From Sphingomonadales bacterium (GTDB lineage Bacteria > Pseudomonadota > Alphaproteobacteria > Sphingomonadales > Sphingomonadaceae): 32,159 nt of DNA. A model generated the notes under the pieces. The model did no database searches. It saw only the letters and a list, made by a program, of their open reading frames with translations, and was not told the origin of the DNA. Position 1 is the first letter of the stretch. Each line of letters opens with the position of its first letter. Below, piece by piece: positions 7,931-16,353 of this stretch. A program made the position numbers and the translations under genes. Where the stretch lies: assembly GCA_027485485.1 (NCBI GenBank), contig JAIXQY010000003.1, positions 1 through 32,159 on the forward strand, written 5' to 3'.

Positions 7931-9234
7931 CGGCCTTGCAGCCCAGCCGGCTCCTTTCCGAACGCCTGCCCACCGATTGGGAGTCGCCGGCCATGCGCGC
8001 GCGCATCGCGGCGCGCTATCGGGCGGAGCGCAACTTCCGCCGGCTGGGGGCGGCCGCGTTGGTGATTGCCGCCAGCTTCCTCGCCTTCCTGTTGTTCACC
8101 ATCGTGCGCGACGGCTGGAGCGGCTTCCTGCGCAGCGAAGCCCGGGTGGTGGTGACCTTCACGCCGGCCACCCTGGGGCTTGATCCGGCCGCAGTGGCCG
8201 GGCCGCAAGGCAAAGTCCTGTTGGCGCGCGCCGACTATCTGGCGCTGATGAACGAAGCCGCCCTGACGCTTGGCCCGGCCTCTGGCACCTTGTCTGACGC
8301 GGCGTGGCTGGAGCTGCGCGAGCGGCTGGTCGCCGATCCGGCACTGTTGGGGAAGACGGTCCCGGTGTGGGTGCCGGTGCGATCGACCATCGATCTGCTG
8401 GCCAAGGGCAAGTTTGATCTGGCCGCCCCGGCCGACAGCCGCGGTGTGAGCGATCGTGAGGTGGCGGCGTGGCGCTGGCTGGAGCGTGAGGGCCGGCTGC
8501 GCACCAATTTCAACATGGCCTTCCTGCGCAACGCCGATTCCACCGAGCCGGAACTGGCCGGCATCGGCGGCGCCGCGCTGGGATCGCTGCTCACGCTGGT
8601 GATCACCATTGGTGTTGCCTTCCCGCTGGGCGTCTTTTCGGCCGTGTGGCTGGAGGAGTTCGCGCCCAAGGGCCGACTGGCTGATATCATTGAACTTTCG
8701 ATCAACAATCTGGCGGCGGTGCCATCGATCATCTTTGGCCTTCTGGGCCTGGCCTTCTTCCTGAACTTTGCCGGCATGCCGCGATCGGCACCGCTGGTGG
8801 GCGGCATCACGCTGGCGCTGATGATCATGCCGGTGATCGTGATCGCCGCGCGCGTCGCCATCAAGGCCGTGCCACCGTCGATCCGTGATGCGGCGCTGGG
8901 CATCGGGGCCTCGCCCATTCAGGTGGTGTTCCAGCATGTGCTGCCGCTGGCGCTGCCCGGCATCATGACCGGCACCATCATCGGTGTGGCCCGCGCGCTG
9001 GGCGAAACCGCGCCACTGCTGCTGATCGGCATGCGTGCCTTTGTGACCGACGTGCCGCAGGGCTTCACCTCGCCCGCGACCGTGCTGCCGATGCAGGTGT
9101 TCCTGTGGTCCGATGATGTGCAGCGCGGCTTTGTCGAGAAAACCTCTGCCGCCATCCTGGTGCTGCTTGTCATCCTGATCGCGATGAACAGCCTGGCCAT
9201 CTATCTTCGCAACCGTTTCGAGAGGCGCTGGTGA
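7927..9234 (+). CDS. pstA: Phosphate ABC transporter permease PstA (long form)
   Basis: This is the second permease subunit of the phosphate importer. The C-terminal part holds the transport domain, with the coupling loop around [20 protein letters not shown] and the segment [16 protein letters not shown]. The 435-residue protein is longer than E. coli PstA (about 296) because of an N-terminal helix (about 41-60) followed by some 150 residues of probable periplasmic domain, the arrangement grouped as DUF3333. Paired with the extended PstC, this suggests that both permeases contribute large periplasmic surfaces. It overlaps pstC by ATGA and pstB by GTGA. Confidence 0.92.
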   Translation: MTALQPSRLLSERLPTDWESPAMRARIAARYRAERNFRRLGAAALVIAASFLAFLLFTIVRDGWSGFLRSEARVVVTFTPATLGLDPAAVAGPQGKVLLARADYLALMNEAALTLGPASGTLSDAAWLELRERLVADPALLGKTVPVWVPVRSTIDLLAKGKFDLAAPADSRGVSDREVAAWRWLEREGRLRTNFNMAFLRNADSTEPELAGIGGAALGSLLTLVITIGVAFPLGVFSAVWLEEFAPKGRLADIIELSINNLAAVPSIIFGLLGLAFFLNFAGMPRSAPLVGGITLALMIMPVIVIAARVAIKAVPPSIRDAALGIGASPIQVVFQHVLPLALPGIMTGTIIGVARALGETAPLLLIGMRAFVTDVPQGFTSPATVLPMQVFLWSDDVQRGFVEKTSAAILVLLVILIAMNSLAIYLRNRFERRW

Positions 9235-10031
9235 ACCCGAACTCTGCCCCAAATCCGGCAATGGGCCACAACAATGTGCCCAAGATGACGGCCCGCGACG
9301 TGAATGTTTTCTATGGCCAGAAGCAGGCCATCAGGAACGTTTCCATCGATGTGACCAGCGACAATGTCACGGCCTTCATCGGCCCGTCTGGCTGCGGCAA
9401 GTCCACCTTCCTGCGCTGCCTCAACCGCATGAACGACACGGTGGATGGCGCCCGGGTGGAGGGCCGTATCGAATTGGACGCGCAGGATATTTATGCGCCG
9501 GCCATGGACGTGGTGCAGCTGCGCGCCCGGGTGGGGATGGTGTTTCAAAAGCCCAACCCGTTCCCGAAATCCATCTATGAGAATGTGGCTTATGGCCCGC
9601 GCATCCATGGCCTGGCCCAGGCCAAGGCCGATATGGACAATATCGTGGAAAGCGCGCTGCGCCGCGCCGGCCTGTGGGAAGAGGTGAAGGATCGCCTGGG
9701 CGAAAGCGGAACCGCCATGTCGGGCGGGCAGCAGCAGCGGCTATGCATCGCCCGGGCCATCGCAGTCGATCCGGAAGTGATTTTGATGGACGAACCCTGT
9801 TCGGCGCTGGACCCGATTGCCACCGCCCGCATCGAGGAACTGATCGACGAATTGCGCGGCCGTTATGCCATCGTGATTGTCACGCACAACATGCAGCAGG
9901 CGGCGCGGGTGAGCCAGAAGACGGCGTTTTTCCACCTCGGCACGCTGGTGGAATATGACGACACGTCGGCCATTTTTACCAACCCGCGCGAAACCCGCAC
10001 CAAAGATTATATCACTGGCCGTTACGGCTGA
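9231..10031 (+). CDS. pstB: Phosphate ABC transporter ATP-binding protein PstB
   Basis: PstB is the cytoplasmic ATPase of the phosphate importer. Visible motifs are Walker [10 protein letters not shown] (51-59), the Q-loop in [10 protein letters not shown], the ABC signature MSGGQQQR (163-170), Walker B VILMDEP (183-189) and the switch His in IVTHN (about 219). The 266-residue length is typical, with a slightly longer N-terminus. The GTG start at 9231 overlaps the pstA stop by 4 nt. The sequence from KPNPFP to the end is strongly PstB-like rather than a generic ABC ATPase. Confidence 0.96.
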   Translation: MNPNSAPNPAMGHNNVPKMTARDVNVFYGQKQAIRNVSIDVTSDNVTAFIGPSGCGKSTFLRCLNRMNDTVDGARVEGRIELDAQDIYAPAMDVVQLRARVGMVFQKPNPFPKSIYENVAYGPRIHGLAQAKADMDNIVESALRRAGLWEEVKDRLGESGTAMSGGQQQRLCIARAIAVDPEVILMDEPCSALDPIATARIEELIDELRGRYAIVIVTHNMQQAARVSQKTAFFHLGTLVEYDDTSAIFTNPRETRTKDYITGRYG

Positions 10032-10054
10032 CCCCGAACTGAAAGGCTTCCCCC

Positions 10055-10765
10055 ATGGCCGAATTTTCTGCCCACACGGTCAAGAGCTTCGATGAGGATA
10101 TTGCTCAGTTGCGGGCATTGATTACCCGCATGGGTGGTCTGTGCGAAACCCAGATTTCCGATGCTGTCGATGCGCTGGTGAACCGCAATCTGGAAGCGGC
10201 GGCGGTGGTGGTTGAGAATGACAAGCGGCTGGATGCGCTGGAGGCCGAGGCCGAGGCGCAGGCGCTGCGCATCATCGCCCTGCGCGCGCCGCTGGCGGGT
10301 GATCTGCGCGAGATTGTGGCCGCCCTGAAGATCGCCGGCGTGATGGAGCGCATCGGCGATTATGCCAAGAATATCGCCAAGCGCGCGACCGTGGTGGCGC
10401 AATCCAAGCCGATTGCGCCGGCGGTGATCATTCCGGAAATGGCCCGCGCCGTGGTTGAAATCATCCGCGATACGCTGGATGCCTTCGTGGATCGCGATGC
10501 CGAAAAGGCCAAGGCCATTCTCAGTCGTGATCAGCAGGTTGATGAATATTACAACGCGCTGTTCCGGTCACTGCTGACGTTCATGATGGAAAATCCGCAT
10601 TACATCACGCCATCGAGCCATTTGTTGTTCGTTGCCAAGAATCTGGAACGGATCGGCGATCATGCCACATCAGTTGCCGAGATGGTCTATTTCACCGCGA
10701 CGGGTCAGCGGCCGGGCGAGCGGCCGAAAAATGATTTCACTTCAACTATTTATGCCCCCCAGTAA
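10055..10765 (+). CDS. phoU: Phosphate signalling protein PhoU
   Basis: PhoU links PstSCAB activity to PhoR and keeps the Pho regulon off when phosphate is plentiful. The 236-residue helical protein shows the two PhoU repeats with their metal-binding signatures MERIGDYAKNI in the first half and LERIGDHATSV in the second. It follows pstB after 23 nt, with an AAAGG upstream of the ATG, and precedes phoB by 16 nt. Its position between transporter and regulator is the standard one. Confidence 0.95.
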   Translation: MAEFSAHTVKSFDEDIAQLRALITRMGGLCETQISDAVDALVNRNLEAAAVVVENDKRLDALEAEAEAQALRIIALRAPLAGDLREIVAALKIAGVMERIGDYAKNIAKRATVVAQSKPIAPAVIIPEMARAVVEIIRDTLDAFVDRDAEKAKAILSRDQQVDEYYNALFRSLLTFMMENPHYITPSSHLLFVAKNLERIGDHATSVAEMVYFTATGQRPGERPKNDFTSTIYAPQ

Positions 10766-10781
10766 CACGGGAGAATGATCG

Positions 10782-11498
10782 ATGCGTGCCAAGATCCTTT
10801 TGGTTGAAGATGATGCCAGCCTGATCGAGCTGGTGACCTATAATCTTGAAAAGGAAGGCTTTGACGTCGTCCGCACCGGCGACGGTGAGGAGGCCCTCAC
10901 CCTGGCCGAAGAGGAAAAGCCCGATCTGGTGATCCTGGATTGGATGATCGCCAATCTGTCCGGCATCGAAGTGTGCCGCCGGCTGCGGCGATCCCCGGCC
11001 ACGGCCAATCTGCCCATCGTCATGCTGACGGCGCGCGGCGATGAGGCGGACCGTATCCGCGGCCTCGAAACCGGCGCCGATGATTATATGACCAAGCCGT
11101 TCAGCCCCCGCGAGCTGATCGCCCGCATCCGCGCCGTGCTGCGCCGCCTGCGCCCGGCCCTGCAGGGCGGCCAGCTGGAATTTGCCGGCATCGCCATGGA
11201 TACCACCGCCCACCGGGTGACGCGCGATGGCCGAACCGTGCAGTTGGGCCCCACCGAATTCCGCCTGCTGCGGCACTTCCTCGAGCATCCGGGCCGGGTG
11301 TTCAGCCGCGAGCAGCTGCTGGATGCGGTGTGGGGCCGCGATGTCTATGTGGAGCAGCGCACGGTCGATGTGCACATCCGCCGGCTGCGCAAGGCGGTCA
11401 ATGCTGGGCCTGCGGGCGAGGAACTGCCGGACTTCATCCGCACCGTGCGTTCGGCCGGTTACTCGCTCGACACCTCACCCGAAGCACAGGCCGCCTGA
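10782..11498 (+). CDS. phoB: Phosphate regulon response regulator PhoB
   Basis: PhoB is the DNA-binding response regulator activated by PhoR. The receiver domain (1 to about 120) has the acidic pair in LLVEDDASL, phospho-acceptor Asp53 in VILDWM, the Thr of MLTARGDE and the Lys of YMTKPFSP. A winged-helix OmpR/PhoB DNA-binding domain follows (about 130-232), with the recognition region RTVDVHIRRLRKA. The length of 238 residues is typical. A GGGAGA lies upstream of the ATG. It is probably the last gene of the pst-phoU-phoB transcript and is expected to bind the Pho box near 5344. Confidence 0.95.
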   Translation: MRAKILLVEDDASLIELVTYNLEKEGFDVVRTGDGEEALTLAEEEKPDLVILDWMIANLSGIEVCRRLRRSPATANLPIVMLTARGDEADRIRGLETGADDYMTKPFSPRELIARIRAVLRRLRPALQGGQLEFAGIAMDTTAHRVTRDGRTVQLGPTEFRLLRHFLEHPGRVFSREQLLDAVWGRDVYVEQRTVDVHIRRLRKAVNAGPAGEELPDFIRTVRSAGYSLDTSPEAQAA

Positions 11499-11600
11499 CA
11501 ACCGCCAACCGCTCTGAACCGTATTTGGCTTTGCATGCCGGCTTGGCTTGGCTAAACCGCAGCACTGTGTTGATTCCATCTGTTCAGGGATTGTTGACCA

Positions 11601-12497
11601 ATGTCCATTTCGTTTGAAGGTCGTGTTGCCATTGTCACGGGTGCCGGTGGCGGTCTGGGTCGCGCCTATGCGCTTGATCTGGCCCGGCGCGGGGCCAAGG
11701 TGGTGGTGAACGATCTGGGCGGCGCCCGTGACGGTTCGGGGGCCTCGCTGTCGGCCGCGCAGGCGGTGGTGGACGAGATCACCGCCCTTGGCGGCGAAGC
11801 CATGGCCAATGGCGCCAGCGTCACCGACATGGCGGCTGTGGAAAAGATGGTCGCCAATGTGCGCGAGCGCTGGGGCCGCATCGATATCCTGATCAACAAT
11901 GCCGGCATCCTGCGCGACAAGACCTTCGTGAAGATGAGCGTGGATGATTTCCGCCTGGTGATGGATGTGCACCTGATGGGCAGCGTCAACTGCACCAAGG
12001 CGGTGTGGGAAATCATGCGCGAGCAGGCCTATGGCCGCATCCTGATGACCACCAGCTCCACCGGCCTGTATGGCAATTTCGGCCAGGCCAATTATGGCGC
12101 CGCCAAGCTGGGCCTGGTGGGCTTGATGAAGACGCTGGCGCTGGAAGGTGCCAAATACAACGTGCATGTGAACACCATCGCGCCGCTGGCCGCGACCCGC
12201 ATGACCGAGGATCTGATGCCGCCGGCCATGCTGGAAAAGATGGGCCCGGAAACCGTGGTGCCGGCCAGCGTCTATCTGGTGTCGGACGAAGCGCCGACCA
12301 ACGTGATTCTGAACGCTGGCGGCGGCGGTATCGAGCGCGCCTATGTCACGCTCACCCGCGGCATCCATCTGACGGCGGACGAAATGACCGCCGAAACCGT
12401 GGCAGCCCGCTTTGCCGAAATCAGCGACCGCACCGGCGAAATCGCGCCGGACAATGGCGGTGCCCAGGCGGCCATGGCGCTGGGGGGCGGCCGCTGA
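11601..12497 (+). CDS. SDR-family dehydrogenase, MFE-2 (3-hydroxyacyl-CoA dehydrogenase) type
   Basis: This is a short-chain dehydrogenase/reductase. It shows the NAD(P)-binding motif TGAGGGLG (13-20), a downstream acidic residue in VVNDLGG, NNAG (99-102), and the Ser / YGAAK catalytic set (Tyr165, Lys169). The segments NDLGGARDGSG and GILRDKTFVKMS are characteristic of the N-terminal dehydrogenase domain of peroxisomal multifunctional enzyme type 2 and its bacterial relatives. A role in beta-oxidation of acyl-CoA or steroid side chains is therefore plausible. No hydratase or SCP-2 domain is fused. It stands 102 bp after phoB, with a weak AGGGA ribosome binding site. The exact substrate is not readable from the sequence. 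Confidence 0.82.
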   Translation: MSISFEGRVAIVTGAGGGLGRAYALDLARRGAKVVVNDLGGARDGSGASLSAAQAVVDEITALGGEAMANGASVTDMAAVEKMVANVRERWGRIDILINNAGILRDKTFVKMSVDDFRLVMDVHLMGSVNCTKAVWEIMREQAYGRILMTTSSTGLYGNFGQANYGAAKLGLVGLMKTLALEGAKYNVHVNTIAPLAATRMTEDLMPPAMLEKMGPETVVPASVYLVSDEAPTNVILNAGGGGIERAYVTLTRGIHLTADEMTAETVAARFAEISDRTGEIAPDNGGAQAAMALGGGR

Positions 12498-12504
12498 TCC
12501 GCGG

Positions 12505-13563
12505 GTGATCGAAGAGCGCGATCTGGATGCCGCGGTTGCGGCCGGCGTGATCGATGCGCCGACGCGGGAGCGGCTGGTGCAGTTCAGCCGCGATCTGAAG
12601 CGGGGCACGGCCGGCGGCGACGAGGAAAGCTTCCGGCTGCTCACCGGGTTCAATGATATCTTCGTGGCCATCGCCATCGGCCTGTTGCTGGTGGCGCTGG
12701 CCGGGATTGCCAGCCTGGTTTCGGAACTGGCCGCCGCGCTGGTGGTGGCCGGGACCAGTTGGCTGCTGGCGGAATATTTCACCCGCCAGCGCCGCATGGC
12801 CTTGCCCAGCATCCTGTTGTTGCTGGCCTTTGTCGGCGCCAGTCTGTGGGCAGCGCTCAGCCTGCTTGGCGGCGTGGCCCGGCTGGGTGAAGGGGCCGAA
12901 GCCGGGCAGGCGCTGCAGATCAGCAGCATATTGGCCAGCGTGGGCGGCGCGGGGGCGGTGGCGGCCACGGCCCATTGGTGGCGTTTCCGCGTGCCGATCA
13001 CCATCGCGGCGGGCGCTGCCGCCATCAGCCTGGCCGCCATCAGCCTGGCCGGCGGCGTGCTGGGCCCGGCCTTTGCCCTGGCTGGCACCAACATCCTCAC
13101 CCTTTTGGTGCTGATCTGCGGCGTGGGTGTGTTCACGTTGGCCATGGCCTTTGATGCCCGCGATCCGGCCCGCATCACCCGCTGGTCTGATGTGGCGTTC
13201 TGGCTGCATCTGCTGGCGGCGCCCATGCTGGTGCACCCGCTGTTCAATGGCACCGGCCTGGTGGAAAGCGCTGGCCAGCCGGTGGCAGCCGCCCTGGTGG
13301 TGCTGGCCTTTCTGCTGCTCACGCTGGTGGCCCTGGCCATTGATCGCCGCGCCCTGATCGTGTCGGGCCTGGGCTATGCGATCTTTGCCATCCAGACGCT
13401 GGTGAAACAGGGCAATGATCTTTCGATCAGCACCAATGTCGGCCTGTTGATCGTGGGCCTGATGCTGGTGCTGCTCTCTGCCGGCTGGCGATCGGCGCGC
13501 GCCCTGCTGGTCCACCGCCTGCCGCTGGGGCTGCAGGCCAAACTGCCCGCACCGGCGCGTTGA
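12505..13563 (+). CDS. Polytopic membrane protein, function unknown
   Basis: I do not recognise a specific function. The first 40 residues are soluble and charged (VIEERDLDAAVAAGVID, then RERLVQFSRDLKRG), a pattern reminiscent of the leader of DUF2157-type membrane proteins. About nine or ten hydrophobic helices rich in Ala, Leu and Gly follow, and a short basic tail ends it. The frame is open back to 12412 inside the SDR gene. The conserved-looking part begins at a GTG at 12505, 8 nt after the SDR stop, which gives 352 residues. Translation coupled to the SDR gene is likely. An upstream ATG overlapping the SDR end cannot be excluded. Confidence 0.68.
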   Translation: MIEERDLDAAVAAGVIDAPTRERLVQFSRDLKRGTAGGDEESFRLLTGFNDIFVAIAIGLLLVALAGIASLVSELAAALVVAGTSWLLAEYFTRQRRMALPSILLLLAFVGASLWAALSLLGGVARLGEGAEAGQALQISSILASVGGAGAVAATAHWWRFRVPITIAAGAAAISLAAISLAGGVLGPAFALAGTNILTLLVLICGVGVFTLAMAFDARDPARITRWSDVAFWLHLLAAPMLVHPLFNGTGLVESAGQPVAAALVVLAFLLLTLVALAIDRRALIVSGLGYAIFAIQTLVKQGNDLSISTNVGLLIVGLMLVLLSAGWRSARALLVHRLPLGLQAKLPAPAR

Positions 13564-13836
13564 CCGGAAAAGTCCGGCCGGAAAATTTTTGCTGGAATTT
13601 CAAAGAACGGTTGATGGTACCGCATTGGCCGGGGTGTAGGACAGCGCGCTTCCAAGGCACTGAAAATCATGGATTATTTGCCCCGTCCAGCGTTGCGGCA
13701 GGCGATTTTGGCCGATTCGCCGGGATTTCCCCCATGAAAAACCGCCGGATCTGCTGGCGCATTGGCGCGGTTGGTGTCCGGGCGCTGGCCGGCGGGGTCC
13801 GGCCGCTGGGGAAAGCCGGGGTGCGGGTGCCGGGAA
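13564..13836. other. 273-bp intergenic region between convergent genes
   Basis: The region lies between the membrane protein gene (+) and the DUF2794 gene (-). It begins with two CCGGAAAA direct repeats (13564-13571, 13578-13585) followed by ATTTTT, possibly a weak transcription stop for the plus-strand gene. It then holds copy B of the repeated element (13594-13665). Near its right end is a hairpin, GGCCGG (13787-13792) / CCGGCC (13799-13804), that could help end the DUF2794 transcript. A 96-codon plus-strand frame spans it but looks non-coding. Confidence 0.5.
13594..13665 (-). repeat. Repeated intergenic element, copy B
   Basis: Read on the minus strand, this copy carries TTTCAGTG, 13 nt, CTGTCCTACA, 10 nt, TGCGGTA, 8 nt, CGTTCTTTGAAATTCC. 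Against copy A (160-233) the blocks match 7/8, 10/10, 6/7 and 15/16, with spacings differing by at most 1 nt, while the sequence between blocks differs. It lies downstream of the minus-strand DUF2794 gene and points at the 3' end of the plus-strand membrane protein gene. Its role is unknown. Confidence 0.6.
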
Positions 13837-14178
13837 TTACAGGAGTTTAAGCAAGCGCCGTTCCAGCACCGCCAGCACGCTGGCCAGTTCGTGGCCGCGT
13901 TTCAGGATCACGCCGGCTTCGCCATAGAGCACCCATTCGCCCTGGCGGCTGCGCAGCGCCGGGTCTTTCACCAGCCGCACATCGGGGTTCTCGGCGGCCC
14001 GGCGGAAGGCGGAGAAGCTGGCGACCTTCGGGCCCAGTTCCAGGGCATAATCGCGCCACTGGCCGGCGGCGACCATGCGGCCATAAAGCGACATGATGCG
14101 ATCAAGCTCGGCGCGGGTGAAGGCCACTTGGGCAGCGCGCGGGGCGCTGGTGGCGGCAAACGGGATGACATTGCTCAC
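13837..14178 (-). CDS. DUF2794 family protein
   Basis: This small alphaproteobacterial protein of unknown function has 113 residues. The open frame extends upstream, but family-like sequence starts at a GTG (14176-14178) giving VSNVIPF, preceded by GGGAGG. Recognisable segments are FTRAELDRIMSLYGRMVA, QWRDYALELGP, FSAFRRAAENP and VILKRGHELASVLAVLERR. The first of these, with its YGRMVA and WRDYA blocks, is what I associate with DUF2794. No signal peptide or membrane helix is seen. It follows the serine acetyltransferase gene by 32 nt on the same strand and is probably co-transcribed with it. Confidence 0.8.
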   Translation of the reverse strand: MSNVIPFAATSAPRAAQVAFTRAELDRIMSLYGRMVAAGQWRDYALELGPKVASFSAFRRAAENPDVRLVKDPALRSRQGEWVLYGEAGVILKRGHELASVLAVLERRLLKLL

Positions 14179-14210
14179 GCCTCCCAGAGTGGCGCGGCCG
14201 CGAACGCCGG

Positions 14211-14882
14211 TCAACCGGCCTTTCTGTGCGCCTCTTCCCGGGTCAGATCGTCGAGCCGGGCTTTCAGCACCTCGATCTCGCAGCGCAGCAGCTCCAGCTT
14301 CTGGGTTTCGGGATCGAATTTCTGCGCGCACGGCGTGCCATAGGGCATGAACGGCCGGGCATAATCCTCGGCCGCCACCACCACGGCCTTGGCCGGGATG
14401 CCGACCATGGTGGCGCCTTCCGGCACATCGCGCGTCACCACGGCGTTGGCGCCCACGCGGGCATTGGCGCCCACGGTGATCGGGCCCAGCACCTGTGCGC
14501 CGGAACCGATGATGGCGCCATCCAGGATGGTGGGGTGGCGCTTGCCGCCAATGCCGCCGGCCGGATCGGTGCCGCCCAGGGTGACGCACTGATAGATGGT
14601 GACATTGTCACCAATCTCGGCCGTTTCCCCGATCACCACAAAGCCGTGATCGATGAAGAAATTGCGGCCGATGCGGGCGCCGGGGTGGATATCGATGGCG
14701 GTGAGCAGGCGGCTGATGTGATTGACCAGCCGGGCCAGGAAGAAGAAGCGGGCGCGGAACAGCAGATGGGCAATGCGGTGCATGCCCAGCGCCCACACAC
14801 CGGGATAGGTGAGGATTTCCAGCTTTGACCGCGGCGCCGGGTCGCGCTGTTTCACGGAATCAAGATAGGCGATCAAACCCAT
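14211..14882 (-). CDS. cysE: Serine O-acetyltransferase, EpsC-type
   Basis: The enzyme acetylates L-serine with acetyl-CoA, the committed step of cysteine synthesis. The 223-residue protein is shorter than E. coli CysE (273), as in the EpsC type. It has a short helical N-terminus ([15 protein letters not shown]), then a left-handed beta-helix with [17 protein letters not shown] (catalytic His), [23 protein letters not shown] and KRHPTI. A charged helical tail ends [22 protein letters not shown] is well placed upstream of the ATG. The tail does not show the usual terminal Ile of CysK-binding enzymes, so formation of a cysteine synthase complex is uncertain. Confidence 0.9.
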   Translation of the reverse strand: MGLIAYLDSVKQRDPAPRSKLEILTYPGVWALGMHRIAHLLFRARFFFLARLVNHISRLLTAIDIHPGARIGRNFFIDHGFVVIGETAEIGDNVTIYQCVTLGGTDPAGGIGGKRHPTILDGAIIGSGAQVLGPITVGANARVGANAVVTRDVPEGATMVGIPAKAVVVAAEDYARPFMPYGTPCAQKFDPETQKLELLRCEIEVLKARLDDLTREEAHRKAG

Positions 14883-15011
14883 GGCTGTTCTCCGCCGCCA
14901 AGGAATTGGGCGAACGATTTGAGCGCCACTTAAGCCATTTCACCGCAAAAGGCCAGCCACCCCGGCCGGGATGACTGACCTTTCATGTTGGCGCCTGGGT
15001 GGGAAGCGCTG

Positions 15012-15530
15012 TCAGATCGCCTGAAGCGTGCGCGCCACGGCATGCACCACGGCGGCAATGCGCACGGCGGCCTGGATCTTGTCCGCGCCCACGCCATGCT
15101 GGGCCAGCACCTTGTCGTGCGCGTCGATGCACATGCCGCAGCCGTTCACCGCCGAAACCGCCAGGCTGTACAGCTCGAAATCGGCCTTTTCGATGCCGGG
15201 CGCACCGATCACATTCATGCGCAGCTTGGCCGGCATGGTTTTATAATCCGGGCGCGAGGCCATGTAGGTGAAGCGATAATAGATGTTGTTCATCGCCATG
15301 ATGCTGGCGGCGGCCTTGGCGGCGTTCAGCGCTTCGGGCGACAGCTTGGTGGCGGCCTCGGCCTCCACGGCGTCGATCAGCGGCTTGTGCGAACAGGCAT
15401 GGGCGACGGCAACGATGGTGCCCCACTTCTGCTGATCATTGAGCAGTTGCTCGGTGAGCAGGCTGGAGACGTTCAGGCGCAGATCCTTGGCGTAATCCGG
15501 CAGGGTCTTGGCGAGTTCGGAGAAAAGCAT
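15012..15530 (-). CDS. ahpD: Alkyl hydroperoxide reductase-associated AhpD (CxxC) protein
   Basis: AhpD is a thiol peroxidase of the carboxymuconolactone decarboxylase fold that reduces AhpC, or acts directly on hydroperoxides. The active-site motif is CGMCIDAH, with Cys131, Cys134 and His138; Glu119 fits the proton-relay glutamate known in mycobacterial AhpD. The frame is open upstream, but family sequence starts at the ATG at 15528-15530 (MLFSELAKTLPDYAKDLRLN), preceded by AAAGGAG, giving 172 residues. It lies 200 bp downstream of ahpC on the same strand, so the pair likely forms one peroxide-removal unit in place of AhpF. Confidence 0.92.
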   Translation of the reverse strand: MLFSELAKTLPDYAKDLRLNVSSLLTEQLLNDQQKWGTIVAVAHACSHKPLIDAVEAEAATKLSPEALNAAKAAASIMAMNNIYYRFTYMASRPDYKTMPAKLRMNVIGAPGIEKADFELYSLAVSAVNGCGMCIDAHDKVLAQHGVGADKIQAAVRIAAVVHAVARTLQAI

Positions 15531-15540
15531 GGGGGCTCCT

Positions 15541-15724
15541 TTCCCCTCTAGGGGGAAGGCTTGTTGTTGAAGAGGGGAAGGGGCCGCGGCAAAGCCGCGG
15601 CTGACGTCGAACGGGTTCGGCGGGCGCTTGGATTGGCTTGGAAATCCAAGCCTTCCCAAGCTTGCCCGCCGCCCCGCCGGCCGGCCTTTGACGAGTCGGG
15701 GGATAGCGCCAGGGCGCTATCCCC
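15541..15724 (-). other. Cluster of four perfect hairpins between ahpC and ahpD
   Basis: Four perfect inverted repeats are packed into the ahpC-ahpD spacer. They are TTCCCC / GGGGAA (15541-15546, 15552-15557), GCCGCGGC twice (15583-15590, 15594-15601), GGCTTGG / CCAAGCC (15635-15641, 15646-15652), and a 12-bp pair GGGGATAGCGCC / GGCGCTATCCCC (15699-15710, 15713-15724) ending 6 nt past the ahpC stop. None has a following T-run. They may set the ratio of AhpC to AhpD by partial termination or mRNA protection. The first one overlaps the ahpD ribosome binding site. Confidence 0.6.
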
Positions 15725-15730
15725 ACGCCG

Positions 15731-16279
15731 TCACGCGGCGGGCTTCAGCGTTTCTTCGCCGCCCTGCCAGTTGCACGGGCACAGCTCGTCAGTCTGCAGC
15801 GCATCGAGGATGCGCAGGGTTTCGGCCGGGTTGCGGCCGACGTTCAGGCCGTTGGCGGTGACGTGCTGGATCACATTGTCCGGATCGATGATGAAGGTGG
15901 CGCGCAGCGGCACGCCGGCGCCGGCAACGATGATGCCCAGCGCGTCGGCCAGCAGCTTGGAATTGTCGGCCAGCCAGGGGAAATCGCAGGCGGCCAGACG
16001 CTCATCGCTCTTGCGCCAGGCGAAGTGCACGAAATCGGTGTCGGTCGACGCGCCGATCAGCACGGCGTCACGATCTTCGAAATCACCCTTCAGTTCGCCA
16101 TAGCCGATGATTTCGGTCGGGCAGACGAAGGTGAAATCCTTGGGCCAGAAAAACAGGATCTTCCACTTGCCGGGATAGGCGGTGGTGATGTCCAGCGTTT
16201 CGCCGGCGGGCAGCGCGGCAACGCCCTGCTGCACAGGCAGATCGAAGGAGGGGATGGTATCGCCAACGGTGAGAGCCAT
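15731..16279 (-). CDS. ahpC: Peroxiredoxin AhpC
   Basis: This typical 2-Cys peroxiredoxin reduces hydrogen peroxide and organic hydroperoxides in the cytoplasm. The peroxidatic Cys53 is in PKDFTFVCPTE and the resolving cysteine region is DELCPCNWQGGE near the C-terminus (Cys167 and Cys169). The length is 182 residues, from an ATG at 16277-16279 with AAGGA upstream; the frame is open further but without homology. The C-terminal CPCNW has an additional cysteine next to the usual resolving position. It is divergent from oxyR, consistent with OxyR control, and is followed by ahpD. Confidence 0.95.
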   Translation of the reverse strand: MALTVGDTIPSFDLPVQQGVAALPAGETLDITTAYPGKWKILFFWPKDFTFVCPTEIIGYGELKGDFEDRDAVLIGASTDTDFVHFAWRKSDERLAACDFPWLADNSKLLADALGIIVAGAGVPLRATFIIDPDNVIQHVTANGLNVGRNPAETLRILDALQTDELCPCNWQGGEETLKPAA

Positions 16280-16353
16280 GGGGGTGATCCTTGTCTGGGG
16301 GGTTGAATCTTGGTGCGGCCAGTGCCGACGCCTTGCCCAATGCCGCCCGCCGA

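Noticed and set aside
11475-13340. A minus-strand open frame of 621 codons opposite the SDR and membrane protein genes
   Set aside because: Its composition is Ala/Ser/Arg-rich without domains, and the opposite strand has well-defined SDR motifs and membrane helices.
13560-13850. A 96-codon plus-strand frame across the 13.6-kb intergenic region
   Set aside because: It overlaps the end of the upstream gene, has no good ribosome binding site and no recognisable features, and it covers the repeated element, whose blocks are also present in noncoding DNA at 160-233.
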